A stretch of DNA of 64,000 nt from Microbacterium sp. Nx66 (GCF_904066215.1 NZ_LR880474.1:3286001-3350000); one strand, 5' to 3'. Numbered from the stretch's first letter, positions 42,398 to 51,517 are shown. Translations and numbers: made by a program. Notes: a model not told the origin generated them from the letters alone.

Positions 42398-43000
42398 TCA
42401 TCGTGCATCCGGATCACGGGGACCGAGCACGGTGTCGATGAGGCCGTACTCGAGAGCCGCGGCGGCGGTGAAGACCCGGTCCCGGTCGGTGTCGACGCGG
42501 AGCTCCGCGAGCGCGCGACCGCTGTGCCGGGCCAGGATCGACTCCATGTCGGCCCGCACCCGCACGACCTCGTCGGCCGCGAGGATGAGGTCCGGGATGG
42601 CTCCGCGTGACTGCCCGGCCGGCTGATGCAGCACGATGCGCGCGTGGGCGAGGGCCGCTCGCTCCCCCGGCGCCCCCGCCGCGACGAGCAGCGCCGCCGG
42701 ACCGATGGCCTGCCCGACGCAGGTCGTCGCGATCCGCGGGCGGATGTGCTGCATGGTGTCGTAGATCGCCAGCGCGGCACCGGGATCCCCACCCTCGCTG
42801 TTGATGTAGAACTGCACGGCGGTCTCCGGGCTGTCCGCGTCGAGGTGCAGGAGCTGCGCGATGAGGGCGTTCGCGACTCCCGCATCGATGCCGGTTCCGA
42901 GGTAGATGACGCGCTCGGCGAGCAGATGCGAGTAGACGTCCATCACCCGCTCACCCCGCGGGTGCTGCGCGATGACGTGGGGGATCGTGTAGCTGCTCAT
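42398..43000 (-). CDS. ClpP-like subunit without catalytic serine
   Basis: 200-residue ClpP homologue. Catalytic His125 (V-L-H-Q-P) and the Asp region T-D-R-D are conserved, but the serine motif G-Q-A-A-S-M-G-A is replaced by G96-Q-A-I-G100-P-A-A: the nucleophile is Gly. It may assemble as an inactive ring or ring member, like ClpR of cyanobacteria and plastids. ATG overlaps the active clpP stop by four bases, so both are made together. Confidence 0.88.
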   Translation of the reverse strand: MSSYTIPHVIAQHPRGERVMDVYSHLLAERVIYLGTGIDAGVANALIAQLLHLDADSPETAVQFYINSEGGDPGAALAIYDTMQHIRPRIATTCVGQAIGPAALLVAAGAPGERAALAHARIVLHQPAGQSRGAIPDLILAADEVVRVRADMESILARHSGRALAELRVDTDRDRVFTAAAALEYGLIDTVLGPRDPDAR

Positions 43001-43611
43001 ACGTCCGCCCCCAGTCCGACCCGCGCACGACGGCGGGGCATGATCTCCGCCGCGGACCGCACGATCTCGTCGATGAACCCGTAGCCCTGCGCCTCGGCCG
43101 CGGTGTACCAGCGATCGTGGAGGGAGTCCTCGAAGATCCGCGCGAGGGGCTGACCGGTGTCGTCGGCGATGAGGCCGAGGACGGTGTCGCGCATGTGCCG
43201 GAGGTCGTCGGCCTGCGCCTCGATCTCCACCGCCGATCCGCCGATCCCCGCCGAGCCCTGGTGCATGAGGATCCGGGCGTGCGGGAGAGCGCGCCGCTTG
43301 CCCTTCGTCCCCGCGGAGAGCAGGAACTGTCCCGCGCTGCAGGCGAGGCCGAGGGCGAGGGTGGAAACGTCGTTGGGGATGAGGTGCATGAGGTCGCGGA
43401 TCGCCAGCATCGACGGCACAGAGCCGCCTGGCGAGTGGATCCAGAGGGCGATGTCGGTCGTCGGGTCCTCCGCGGCGAGGCCGAGGAGCTGGGTCATCAG
43501 AAGGGTGCCGTTGTCGTCGTCGAGGGCGCCGTCGAGGACGAGCACCCGTTCGTGGAACAGGGCGCGCCGGGCCTCGGGGCCGAACTGCGGGAGAGGGGTG
43601 TCTTCGCTCAT
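42997..43611 (-). CDS. clpP: ATP-dependent Clp protease proteolytic subunit (active type)
   Basis: 204 residues. Catalytic triad intact by alignment: Ser92 in G-L-A-C-S-A-G, His117 in L-M-H-Q-G, and Asp in L-H-D-R-W-Y. The usual H-Q-P is H-Q-G here. First gene of a two-gene clpP operon, translation coupled to a second subunit lacking the serine. Distinct from the canonical clpP1P2 that most actinobacteria keep elsewhere beside clpX/tig (inference). Confidence 0.9.
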   Translation of the reverse strand: MSEDTPLPQFGPEARRALFHERVLVLDGALDDDNGTLLMTQLLGLAAEDPTTDIALWIHSPGGSVPSMLAIRDLMHLIPNDVSTLALGLACSAGQFLLSAGTKGKRRALPHARILMHQGSAGIGGSAVEIEAQADDLRHMRDTVLGLIADDTGQPLARIFEDSLHDRWYTAAEAQGYGFIDEIVRSAAEIMPRRRARVGLGADV

Positions 43612-43747
43612 GTCCCCAGCATCCGGCTCCGCTCAGGACCGCGGGAGCGAATCCGCCCGGAGCAGATCCGCTGTGAGCGGCGGCGCGTGCATCCGTCCGA
43701 AAACCCGGCGTAACACCGCCGACGCACGAGCCGCCTAGCCTCGGGGC

Positions 43748-44218
43748 ATGGCGAAACAGAAAGCACCGGCATGGCAGTCCGAGGACGGCCTGAACTTCCG
43801 CACCCGCAAGTGGGTGCGCCCGGAAGACCTCAACGCGAACGGCACGCTGTTCGGCGGGAGCCTGCTGAAGTGGATCGACGAGGAGGCGGCGATCTACGCG
43901 ATCGTGCAGCTCGGCAACTACCGCGTCGTCACCCGGCACATCTCCGCCATCACGTTCGAGGCATCGGCGGTGCAGGGCGACCTCATCGAGATCGGGCTGC
44001 AGGCCACGCGCTTCGGTACGACGTCGCTCACGATGCGGGCCGTCGCGCGCAACATGATCACCCGCAAGCGCATCCTCACCATCGACGAGATCGTGTTCGT
44101 CAGCATCGGTGAGGACGGCCTGCCGACCCCGCACGGTTACGACGAGATCACCTACGATCGCGACCGCATGCCCACCGAGCGCATCGCCACCGGCACGATC
44201 CCCCTCCCGAAGCGCTGA
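43748..44218 (+). CDS. acyl-CoA thioesterase (hotdog fold)
   Basis: 156 residues of the YciA/BACH-type hotdog family: R-P-E-D-L-N-A-N-G-T-L-F-G-G (24-37) with the conserved N-x-x-G-T-L-F-G-G motif. Hydrolyses acyl-CoA thioesters, cytosolic. Leaderless start (TAGCCT 6 nt upstream of ATG). Confidence 0.92.
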   Translation: MAKQKAPAWQSEDGLNFRTRKWVRPEDLNANGTLFGGSLLKWIDEEAAIYAIVQLGNYRVVTRHISAITFEASAVQGDLIEIGLQATRFGTTSLTMRAVARNMITRKRILTIDEIVFVSIGEDGLPTPHGYDEITYDRDRMPTERIATGTIPLPKR

Positions 44219-44227
44219 CCCGCGCTC

Positions 44228-44310
44228 GCCGACCCACCCCCTTGCGGTCGACCCACCCCCGAAAGTGCGTCACTTACGGGGGTGGGTCGCGCGGAAGGGG
44301 GTGGATCGAC
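44228..44310. repeat. nested CCACCCCC palindrome, copy 1
   Basis: Inner arms CGACCCACCCCCG (44249-44261) and CGGGGGTGGGTCG (44277-44289), interior AAGTG-CGT-CACTT, and weaker outer arms of the same motif. Near-identical in design to 45855-45939, which is in inverse orientation. The two flank one gene. Lies between convergent genes, so likely terminates both. Confidence 0.8.
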
Positions 44311-44312
44311 GA

Positions 44313-45719
44313 TCAGCGGTGGGCGACGCGGTGGCCGATCCAGAACCCGATCGCGATCAGGCCGACGAGACCGATCCCGAGGATCCACGGGAGCAGAGAG
44401 GGCGCGGCGCCCGCCGTGGCCGTCGCGAGGGTGCCCGAACCGTCGGCGATACGTCCGTTGCCGGCCGCGAGGTCGGCGGCACCGGCGTCGAGCCTCGCGC
44501 CTCCGCTCGCAAGGGCCCCGGAGCCCTCGGCCACCGCGTCGGCGCCGGTGCGGAGTTCGCTCATCCCGGATCGGAGGTCACCGGCACCCGACTGCAGCGC
44601 GCCGACGCCCGTGGCCAGCGACCCGGCGCCGTCGTCGAGCCGCGCCGCGCCGGCGCTGAGCTCCGCGGTGCCGGAGTACAGCGACGACGCCCCGGTCGAG
44701 AGGGTCTGCAGCCCGGACGAGAGATCCGCCGCACCTGCCGCGAGCCGGGAGGTGCCGTCCTGCAGTGTCTGCGTTCCGGCGACCAGGGCGGGAGCGCCCT
44801 TCGGGGAGACCAGCACCACGGTCCCCGGCCACCCTTTCGAGGGGTCGCCGTTGATGAGCGCACCGACGCCCGCCGTGACGCGTGCGGAGCCGTCGGCGGC
44901 GCCGATGAGTCCCTGTGCGAGGCCCGGAGCAGCCGCGGCGGGGCCGGCCAGCGCGCCGACCTGCTTCTCGACACCGGCGGCGAGCGTCGCGAGCTGCTGG
45001 AGCTGCACATCGGCGGGATTCGCGGCGAGGAGACCTTGCAGACCGGCGGCGAGCGTCCGCGCATTGCCGGGAGCGCTCGTGGCGACGCCCGTCAGCAGCG
45101 TCTGCGTGTCCGGATGGGCGAGCTTCTGCACGTCGGCGCTCACTCCGGCGCGCAGCGTGGTGCTCAGAGTCGTCGCGCCCTCGAGCACGCCGTTCGCGTA
45201 CCGGTGCGCGCCGTCGACGCCCGCGGCGAGCGTGGTCGCTCCCGCGACGAGCTCTCGGGCCCCGGCATCCGCCGCCGCCATCTTCGCCGCGAGCTCCTGC
45301 GACCCGGCGAGCGCCGTCTGCGCTCCGCCGCTCACTCGTCCTGCACCGTCGAGAGCGGTGGCGGCTCCCGCCGCGAGGGTTCCGGCGCCCTCGGCGAGCG
45401 TCGTGGCGCCCGCGGCGGCCGTCGTCGCCCCGTCGCTCAGCTTCTCGGAACCCTGCTGCGCCGTCGCCGTGCCTGCCGCGAGATCCTGCGTGCCCGCGGC
45501 CAGGTCGTCGGCTCCCGCGGCGAGGTCGGAGGCACCGGCGGCGAGGTCCGCGGATCCGCCCCGCGCGGTGGTCGTGCCGTCCGCGAGCTCCGCGGCCCCA
45601 GCGGAGACCTTGCTCATCGTGGCGAAGAACAGCAGCACCATCGCCGCCAGCAGAAGGCTGAGGACGATCACGGCGATGCGCATGCCGAGGCCGTGCGCGT
45701 GGGTCTTTTCACTCGTCAT
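44313..45719 (-). CDS. X-X-X-Leu-X-X-Gly heptad-repeat membrane protein
   Basis: 468 residues. Membrane helices at about 14-34 and 447-465, and between them dozens of seven-residue units of the form xxxLxxG (e.g. A-A-G-A-S-D-L), as in YhgE/Pip-type proteins and RND-linked MmpL-like partners. The repeats form a long extracytoplasmic rod. Function unknown; YhgE relatives act as phage receptors or export-linked proteins. A GTG/ATG alternative start is not needed: ATG 45719. Confidence 0.88.
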   Translation of the reverse strand: MTSEKTHAHGLGMRIAVIVLSLLLAAMVLLFFATMSKVSAGAAELADGTTTARGGSADLAAGASDLAAGADDLAAGTQDLAAGTATAQQGSEKLSDGATTAAAGATTLAEGAGTLAAGAATALDGAGRVSGGAQTALAGSQELAAKMAAADAGARELVAGATTLAAGVDGAHRYANGVLEGATTLSTTLRAGVSADVQKLAHPDTQTLLTGVATSAPGNARTLAAGLQGLLAANPADVQLQQLATLAAGVEKQVGALAGPAAAAPGLAQGLIGAADGSARVTAGVGALINGDPSKGWPGTVVLVSPKGAPALVAGTQTLQDGTSRLAAGAADLSSGLQTLSTGASSLYSGTAELSAGAARLDDGAGSLATGVGALQSGAGDLRSGMSELRTGADAVAEGSGALASGGARLDAGAADLAAGNGRIADGSGTLATATAGAAPSLLPWILGIGLVGLIAIGFWIGHRVAHR

Positions 45720-45854
45720 TGAGGACTCCCGAGGTCAGTGGCGTCGTTGCCACCCGCGACTGTAGGCCCGCCCTCTCCGCGACCCCCCGGTTTTGCCGTC
45801 AGGTACCAAGTCCCACCTCAGTCGAGACTCAGTTTCTTGTCGTCCTCACACAAT

Positions 45855-45939
45855 CGCCGACCCGGCCCCTTATGTGCGAGCCACCCCCATATGTGACGCA
45901 CTTTCCGGGGTGGGTGGCACGGAAAGGGGTGGGTCGGCG
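45855..45939. repeat. nested CCACCCCC palindrome, copy 2
   Basis: Inverse copy of 44228-44310. The first part overlaps the end of the trans-sulfuration-type enzyme gene, giving it a short C-terminal extension (V-P-P-T-P-E-S-A-S-H-M-G-V-A-R-T). The adjacent 45720-45854 gap holds only the promoter of the heptad-repeat protein. Confidence 0.8.
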
Positions 45940-47108
45940 AGAGTGGCGAAGGCGTTCGCGAGGTCGGCGAGGAGATCATCGACGTTCTCGAGGCCGATGG
46001 ACAGGCGAAGGACGTCGGCGGCGGGACGCGCCTCCGCGGGGACCGGGCGGTGCGTGAGCGCGGCAGGATGCTGGATGAGGGAGTCCACGCCGCCCAGTGA
46101 CACCGCATGCGTGAAGAGGCGGGTCGCCCCGGCCACCGCCGCGGCCGCCGCATAACCGCCTCGCAGCCGCAGGGCGATCATCGCCCCCGGCCCGCGGAGC
46201 TGCCGTTCCAGGATGCCCCACGGATCCCCGTCGAGCCCCGGATAGAAGACCTCGGCGACCTCGGGTCGATCGACCAGCCACTGCACGATGCGACGAGCAC
46301 TCTCCTGCTGGTGCCGCACGCGGACCGGCAGGGTCGTGAGACCGCGGTGCAGCAGGTACGCGCCGAGCGGGTGCAGGAGCCCCCCGGTCACCGCACGCAC
46401 GCGACGCAGCGCCTCCGCGGTCCTCTCGTCACAGGCGACGACGCCGGCGATGACATCACCGTGGCCGCCGAGGTATTTGGTGGCGCTGTGCAACGACATC
46501 GCCGCGCCGTGGTCGATCGGGTTCTGCAGCACGGGGGTCGCGAACGTGTTGTCGACCACCACCGGCACGCTCCCGGCCTGCCGCACGATCTCGGCGATGT
46601 CCGCGACCTCGAGGGTCGGGTTCGCCGGCGTCTCCACGACGACGAGTCCGGTGTCGGCGCGCAGTGCGGCGGCGACCTCGTCGGGACGGCAGTACGTCGT
46701 CTCCACACCGAGCAGACCCGACCCCAGCAGGTGGTCGGTCCCTCCGTAGAGCGGACGCACCGCGACGACGTGCCGCGCCCCCGTGGCACCGGTGTGCGCG
46801 AGGATCACGGCGGTCATGGCCGCCATTCCGGAGCCGAAGGCGACGGCGGCTTCAGCGTGCTCCAGCTCGGCGAGGGCGTCCTCGAAGCGCGCGACCGTCG
46901 GGTTCCAGAGGCGGGCGTAGACCATGCTGCCGTCCTGCGGCGGACGACCCCCCGTGGCCATCGCCTCGTACGAGTCCCCGCCGCGCTCGACGTCCGGCAG
47001 CGGGTTGGTCGTGGAGAGGTCGATCGGCAGGGCGTGGACCCCGAGCGCCTCGAGGTCGGCTCGGCCGCTGTGGACGGCGACGGTGTCGGGATGCAGCGGT
47101 GCGGTCAT
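45870..47108 (-). CDS. Cys/Met-metabolism PLP enzyme (cystathionine gamma-synthase/methionine gamma-lyase family)
   Basis: 412 residues. PLP lysine Lys211 in H-S-A-T-K-Y-L-G-G-H-G-D, plus Y-A-R-L-W-N-P-T (64-71) and V-V-E-T-P-A-N-P-T. Divergent from an Lrp/AsnC regulator, so it is probably an Lrp-controlled catabolic or biosynthetic enzyme of sulfur amino acids; sequence alone does not separate synthase from lyase. The last 16 residues come from a repeat element. Confidence 0.88.
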   Translation of the reverse strand: MTAPLHPDTVAVHSGRADLEALGVHALPIDLSTTNPLPDVERGGDSYEAMATGGRPPQDGSMVYARLWNPTVARFEDALAELEHAEAAVAFGSGMAAMTAVILAHTGATGARHVVAVRPLYGGTDHLLGSGLLGVETTYCRPDEVAAALRADTGLVVVETPANPTLEVADIAEIVRQAGSVPVVVDNTFATPVLQNPIDHGAAMSLHSATKYLGGHGDVIAGVVACDERTAEALRRVRAVTGGLLHPLGAYLLHRGLTTLPVRVRHQQESARRIVQWLVDRPEVAEVFYPGLDGDPWGILERQLRGPGAMIALRLRGGYAAAAAVAGATRLFTHAVSLGGVDSLIQHPAALTHRPVPAEARPAADVLRLSIGLENVDDLLADLANAFATLADPPLSVPPTPESASHMGVART

Positions 47109-47121
47109 CCCTCCACGGTGA

Positions 47122-47188
47122 CCGAATCACGAGGTTCTCGCTGATCATCGACAGAACAGCTCGCCGAATCCGGGATTCTCGCTATTCT
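47122..47188. promoter_or_regulatory. tandem Lrp-type operator repeats and promoter
   Basis: Two similar segments starting CCGAATC at 47122 and 47164, each continuing to G(G/A)TTCTCGCT, spaced 41-42 bp (four helical turns). The second contains the palindrome GAATC-CGG-GATTC (47166-47178). A TATTCT -10 (47183-47188) serves the plus-strand Lrp gene. Suits cooperative Lrp binding between the divergent genes. Confidence 0.55.
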
Positions 47189-47220
47189 GTGCAACATCCG
47201 GTCGTACCGAGGAGGGCACG

Positions 47221-47688
47221 TTGGCGAAAGCGCAACTCGACGAGATCGACCTGGAGCTGCTCGCGGCCTTGAGCCGCGATGCGGCCGTGACCAACAAGGC
47301 TCTGGCTCATCGGCTCGGCCTCGCGGAGTCCACATGCGCACACCGCATCCGCGCGCTCCGAGACCGGGGAATGATCCGCGATACGCGCGTCCGCCTCGAC
47401 GGGTCGGCTCTCGGCTACCCGCTGCAGGCGATCATCAAGGTCCGGCTCGCTCACCACACCGGCCCCAAGGTCACGGCACTCTTCGACGCGCTCGTCGCGA
47501 TCCCCCGGGTGCTCCAGGTGTTCCATGTCGCCGGGGTGGACGACTTCCTGGTGCACGTGGCCGTGCAGGATGCGACCGCCCTGCGCGACATCGTGCTCGA
47601 GCACATCACCGTGCACCCCGTCGTCCGCGGCACCGAGACCCAGCTCGTGTTCGAGCTCCGCGACGGCACGGGTTTCCTCCCCCGCTGA
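47221..47688 (+). CDS. Lrp/AsnC-family regulator
   Basis: 155 residues. N-terminal helix-turn-helix (5-60: L-D-E-I-D-L-E-L-L-A-A-L-S-R-D-A) and C-terminal RAM ligand domain (A-I-I-K-V-R-L, D-D-F-L-V-H-V). TTG start at 47221 with GAGGAGG at good spacing. Probably controls the divergent PLP enzyme in response to an amino acid. Confidence 0.93.
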   Translation: MAKAQLDEIDLELLAALSRDAAVTNKALAHRLGLAESTCAHRIRALRDRGMIRDTRVRLDGSALGYPLQAIIKVRLAHHTGPKVTALFDALVAIPRVLQVFHVAGVDDFLVHVAVQDATALRDIVLEHITVHPVVRGTETQLVFELRDGTGFLPR

Positions 47689-47730
47689 ACGAAGGGGCAG
47701 GATGGAGGGACGCCGTTGCAAAGGAGCACC

Positions 47731-49440
47731 ATGAGCCGTCGTGCCACCCCCGCCACCGAAGCGATCCGCGGGATGAGGGACCTTCTCTTCACGCACGCCA
47801 CGGACTACGACGCCGCGCGCCGCGAGTTCGCCTGGCCCGACCTGACCGCCTTCAACTTCGCGCTCGAGTGGTTCGACGTCATCGCCGGCGAGAACCCCGA
47901 TCGTCCGGCCGTGCAGATCGTCGAGGCCGACCTCAGCCTCCGGTCCTGGACGTACGGGGAGCTCTCCGCGCGCTCCGATCAGGTGGCCGCCTGGCTCCGC
48001 AGCCTCGGCATCGGCCGCGGCGACCACGTGATCGTCATGCTCAACAACACGATCGAGCTGTGGGAGGTGATGCTCGCGATCACGAAGTTGGGCGCGGTGT
48101 CGATCCCGACCTCGACGCTGCTGTCGGCCTCCGACCTCGCGTACCGCATCGAGCACGGCCGCGCCGGCGCCGTCGTCACCCTCGGCGCCCTGGCCGACCG
48201 CCTCGAAGGGATCGACCCCGCGGTCCTGCGCATCGGCGTCGGCGCATCGCTGCCTGCGGACTGGAAGCGGTTCGCGGACGCCGCCGCGACCACGGAGGAG
48301 TTCGTCCCGGACGGCCCGACGCCCGCCGGCGACACGGCTCTGCTGTACTTCACGTCGGGCACGACGAACCGCCCGAAGCTCGTGCAGCACACCCACGTCT
48401 CGTACCCCGTCGGCCACCTCTCCACGATGTGGTGGCTCGGGGTGCGCCCGGACGACGTGCACCTCAACATCTCCTCCCCGGGGTGGGCCAAGCACGCCTG
48501 GTCGAGCTTCTACTCCCCCTTCCTGGCCGAGGCGACGGTGTTCGTGTACAACTACGACCGCTTCGACGCGAACACGCTCATGGAGGTCATGGACACCCAC
48601 CACGTCTCGACCTTCTGCGCCCCGCCCACGGTCTGGCGCATGCTCATCCAGGCCGACCTCTCCCGGCTCGCGCACCCTCCGCGGGAGCTCGTCGGCGCCG
48701 GCGAGCCGCTGAACCCCGAGGTCATCGACCGGGTGCGCGAGGCGTGGGGCGGCACGATCCGCGACGGCTTCGGTCAGACCGAGATGACGGCCTGCATCGG
48801 CAACTCCCCTGGCCAGACGGTCAAGGTCGGGTCGATGGGCCGTCCGCTGCCCGGCTACCCGGTCGTGCTGCTCGACCCGTCGACGGGCGAGGTCGTGGAG
48901 GACGAGGGCGAGATCGCGCTCGACCTCGCGCAGCCGCCGCTCGGCCTCATGGCGGGGTACTACGACGACCCGGAGAAGACCGCGGAGTCGCGGGCCGGGG
49001 GCTTCCACCACACCGGGGACATCGCCGTGCGCGACGCCGACGGCTACCTGACCTACATCGGACGCTCCGACGACGTGTTCAAGGCCTCCGACTACAAGAT
49101 CTCGCCGTTCGAGCTCGAGTCCGTGCTGCTGGAGCACGACCTCGTCGTCGAAGCGGCCGTCATCCCCAGCCCCGACCCGACGCGCCTCGCGGTGCCGAAG
49201 GCGTACGTGTGCCTGACACCGGACGCGGGCGCGGACGAGGCCGCCGCCGCGCGCGCCGTGTTCGGCTACGCGCACGCACGGCTGTCCTCGCACCTGTGGG
49301 TGCGGATCATCGAGTTCGTGCCCGAGCTTCCGAAGACCATCTCCGGGAAGATCCGCCGCGTCGAGCTGCGGGCACGCGAGAGCGCCCGCGTGGCCGCGGG
49401 CGACGAGGCGCGGCAGCACCGCGACCGCGACTACCGCTGA
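47731..49440 (+). CDS. acyl-CoA synthetase (AMP-binding, medium-chain type)
   Basis: 569 residues. AMP-binding motif Y-F-T-S-G-T-T-N-R-P-K, G-F-G-Q-T-E, and catalytic C-terminal Lys in K-T-I-S-G-K-I-R-R. Resembles acetyl/medium-chain acyl-CoA ligases. Activates a carboxylic acid to its CoA thioester. Start ATG 47731 with AAAGGAGCACC upstream; a TTG further up is unlikely. Confidence 0.93.
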   Translation: MSRRATPATEAIRGMRDLLFTHATDYDAARREFAWPDLTAFNFALEWFDVIAGENPDRPAVQIVEADLSLRSWTYGELSARSDQVAAWLRSLGIGRGDHVIVMLNNTIELWEVMLAITKLGAVSIPTSTLLSASDLAYRIEHGRAGAVVTLGALADRLEGIDPAVLRIGVGASLPADWKRFADAAATTEEFVPDGPTPAGDTALLYFTSGTTNRPKLVQHTHVSYPVGHLSTMWWLGVRPDDVHLNISSPGWAKHAWSSFYSPFLAEATVFVYNYDRFDANTLMEVMDTHHVSTFCAPPTVWRMLIQADLSRLAHPPRELVGAGEPLNPEVIDRVREAWGGTIRDGFGQTEMTACIGNSPGQTVKVGSMGRPLPGYPVVLLDPSTGEVVEDEGEIALDLAQPPLGLMAGYYDDPEKTAESRAGGFHHTGDIAVRDADGYLTYIGRSDDVFKASDYKISPFELESVLLEHDLVVEAAVIPSPDPTRLAVPKAYVCLTPDAGADEAAAARAVFGYAHARLSSHLWVRIIEFVPELPKTISGKIRRVELRARESARVAAGDEARQHRDRDYR

Positions 49441-49443
49441 GCG

Positions 49444-49845
49444 CTAGGAGACGACGGCGACCGGCGCCGTGGGCGTCGCGGTCGAGCCGGTCTTGAGCGT
49501 GGCCGTCGTCGTGGTCGCCGGCGCCGGCTTCACGCGCGCGGCCCGGCGTCGCGACTCGAAGCCGCCCGCCGTGAGCATCGCGCGCACGATCCCGCCGATC
49601 ACGAGCATGCCCCCGAGCGACGCGCCCGCCGCGATCAGCGGAAGCCACTGATTCGCGAAGCTCGCGGTGAAGCTCATCAGCGCGCACACGATCCACAGTC
49701 CGACCGCGCCTCCCGCGAGCCCCCCGGCTCCGCGGATGATCGCGATCGCGGCCACGATCGCGCAGACCGCGGCGAGCGCCGCACCCACGTATCCGATCGG
49801 TACCAGAATGGCGGCCAGATCTCTGGCCACTCCCAATGTCGTCAT
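49444..49845 (-). CDS. hypothetical membrane protein with Thr-rich tail
   Basis: 133 residues. Three membrane segments in the first 85 residues and a Thr/Ala/Pro-rich C-terminal tail (P-A-T-T-T-T-A-T-L-K-T). Start ATG 49845 preceded by a G-rich region. No family recognised. Confidence 0.7.
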   Translation of the reverse strand: MTTLGVARDLAAILVPIGYVGAALAAVCAIVAAIAIIRGAGGLAGGAVGLWIVCALMSFTASFANQWLPLIAAGASLGGMLVIGGIVRAMLTAGGFESRRRAARVKPAPATTTTATLKTGSTATPTAPVAVVS

Positions 49846-49958
49846 GACGACCCCCCGTCCGGCGGAACCCCTCCGCACCTTCGACATTAGAAGTGTCTCT
49901 CCGGAAGCCCATCCGTCTCAAGTCCGATCCGGGTCATCCTTCCGGTGGATATCGCGGA

Positions 49959-51431
49959 TCAGCGCCGGACCGGCCACCGCAGCCGGCGCGGGCGCACGAC
50001 GCGGACCGGGCGGGTGACGACCGCGTCGACCACCATCGAGCCGTCGGTGGGGCCGACGATCGCGATCGCGGAGGTCTCGGTGGCCTCGGTCGGGGCCACG
50101 GGCTGGGTCGCCAGCGCGCGATGCGCCTTGACGTAGGCCGGCACGAGGAGCACGATCGCGCCCACCCAGGCGAGCGGGTTGCTGAGGGCCACGCCGTCGA
50201 ACCCGATCATCGCGCCGAGGACCACTGCGGCGACGACGCGCATCACGAGCTCGATCACGCCGGTGACGGTCGGCACCAGCGTGTGGCCGAGCCCCTGGAG
50301 TGCGCCGCGGAGCACGAAGAGCATGCCGAGCGCCCAGTAGCCGCAGCCGTTGATGATGAGCATGCGGTGCGCCATGACGACGACGTCGTCCGCACCGTCA
50401 CCGACGAACAGCCGGACCATCGGCGCGCCGAACGCGATGAGCAGCCCGCCGAGGACGATCGCCGCGGCGACCGCCATCCAGGTGGCCTCTACCACGCCGC
50501 GCCGGATGCGGTCGGGGCGGCGGCCGCCGTGGTTCTGCGCCGCGTACATCGACACGGCGAGCCCGAGCGAGGAGAGCAGGGCGACCGCCAGGCTGTCCAC
50601 GCGGGACGCCGTCGTGTAGGCCGCCACCGCGTCGGCGCCGAGGGTGTTGAGGGCGACCTGCACCGTGAGGGTCCCGATCGCGATGATCGAGGCCTGGAAG
50701 CCCATGGGCAGACCGAGGCGCAGGTGGTCGGCGATGTCCGTGCGGGAGATGCGCCAGTCCGAACGACGCAGGTGCAGCATGTGCAGCCGCCGGCGCACGA
50801 ATTCCAGGCACAGGATCACCGAGACGGCCTGTGCGACGACGGTCGCGAGCGCGGCCCCGGCGACGCCCCACTCCAGCGGCCCGACCATGAGCACGACGAG
50901 GCCGACGTTGAGTGCGCAGGAGACCGTGAGGAACACCAGCGGGGTCTTCGAATCGCCGATGGCGCGGATGATGGCGGAGAGGTAGTTGAAGAACATCGTC
51001 GCGCCCGCGCCGAGGAAGCTGATCTGCGTGAACACCGTCGCCTCGGCCATGAGCTCGGGCGGCGTCTGCAGCAGCGTCAGGATCGGCCCCGCGATGAGCG
51101 GCGCGATCACCGTGAGGACCACGCTCGTGATGCCGCTGAGGAGCACACCCGTCGCGACCGAGCGGCGCACGGCGGCGTCGTCGCGCGCACCGAAGGCCTG
51201 GGCGATGGGGATCGCGAAACCGCTCGTCAGACCCCAGGCGAAGCCGAGGAGCAGGAAGAGCAGGCTGCCCGTCGCGCCGACGGCGGCGAGGGACTGGACG
51301 CCGAGGTGGCGTCCGACGACGATCGCGTCGGCGAACTGATAGAGCTGCTGCACGACGTTGCCGAGCAGGAGTGGGATCGAGAACGCGAGGATGACGCGCC
51401 ACGGACGGCCCGTGGTGAGGGTGGTGGCCAT
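49959..51431 (-). CDS. MATE-family multidrug exporter
   Basis: 490 residues, twelve helices in two repeats, e.g. G-V-A-G-A-A-L-A-T-V-V-A-Q and matching P-I-A-Q-A-F-G-A-R-D in the first half. Cation-coupled export of drugs or metabolites. The C-terminal tail is basic. Confidence 0.93.
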   Translation of the reverse strand: MATTLTTGRPWRVILAFSIPLLLGNVVQQLYQFADAIVVGRHLGVQSLAAVGATGSLLFLLLGFAWGLTSGFAIPIAQAFGARDDAAVRRSVATGVLLSGITSVVLTVIAPLIAGPILTLLQTPPELMAEATVFTQISFLGAGATMFFNYLSAIIRAIGDSKTPLVFLTVSCALNVGLVVLMVGPLEWGVAGAALATVVAQAVSVILCLEFVRRRLHMLHLRRSDWRISRTDIADHLRLGLPMGFQASIIAIGTLTVQVALNTLGADAVAAYTTASRVDSLAVALLSSLGLAVSMYAAQNHGGRRPDRIRRGVVEATWMAVAAAIVLGGLLIAFGAPMVRLFVGDGADDVVVMAHRMLIINGCGYWALGMLFVLRGALQGLGHTLVPTVTGVIELVMRVVAAVVLGAMIGFDGVALSNPLAWVGAIVLLVPAYVKAHRALATQPVAPTEATETSAIAIVGPTDGSMVVDAVVTRPVRVVRPRRLRWPVRR

Positions 51432-51517
51432 GAAGGAAGGGGCTCGCAGGGAAGGAGGGATGGATCGGGGGTGCGCTCAGTTTATCGAATCGTTTCGGGC
51501 GAAGGGAACACACGAAT

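Noticed and set aside
42398..43000. Serine-less ClpP as a decaying pseudogene
   Set aside because: Frame is intact, translation is coupled, and His, Asp and the remaining fold motifs are preserved.
44313..45719. Heptad-repeat protein as phage tail tape measure
   Set aside because: It has membrane helices at both ends and no phage context; the xxxLxxG pattern matches YhgE/Pip-type membrane proteins.
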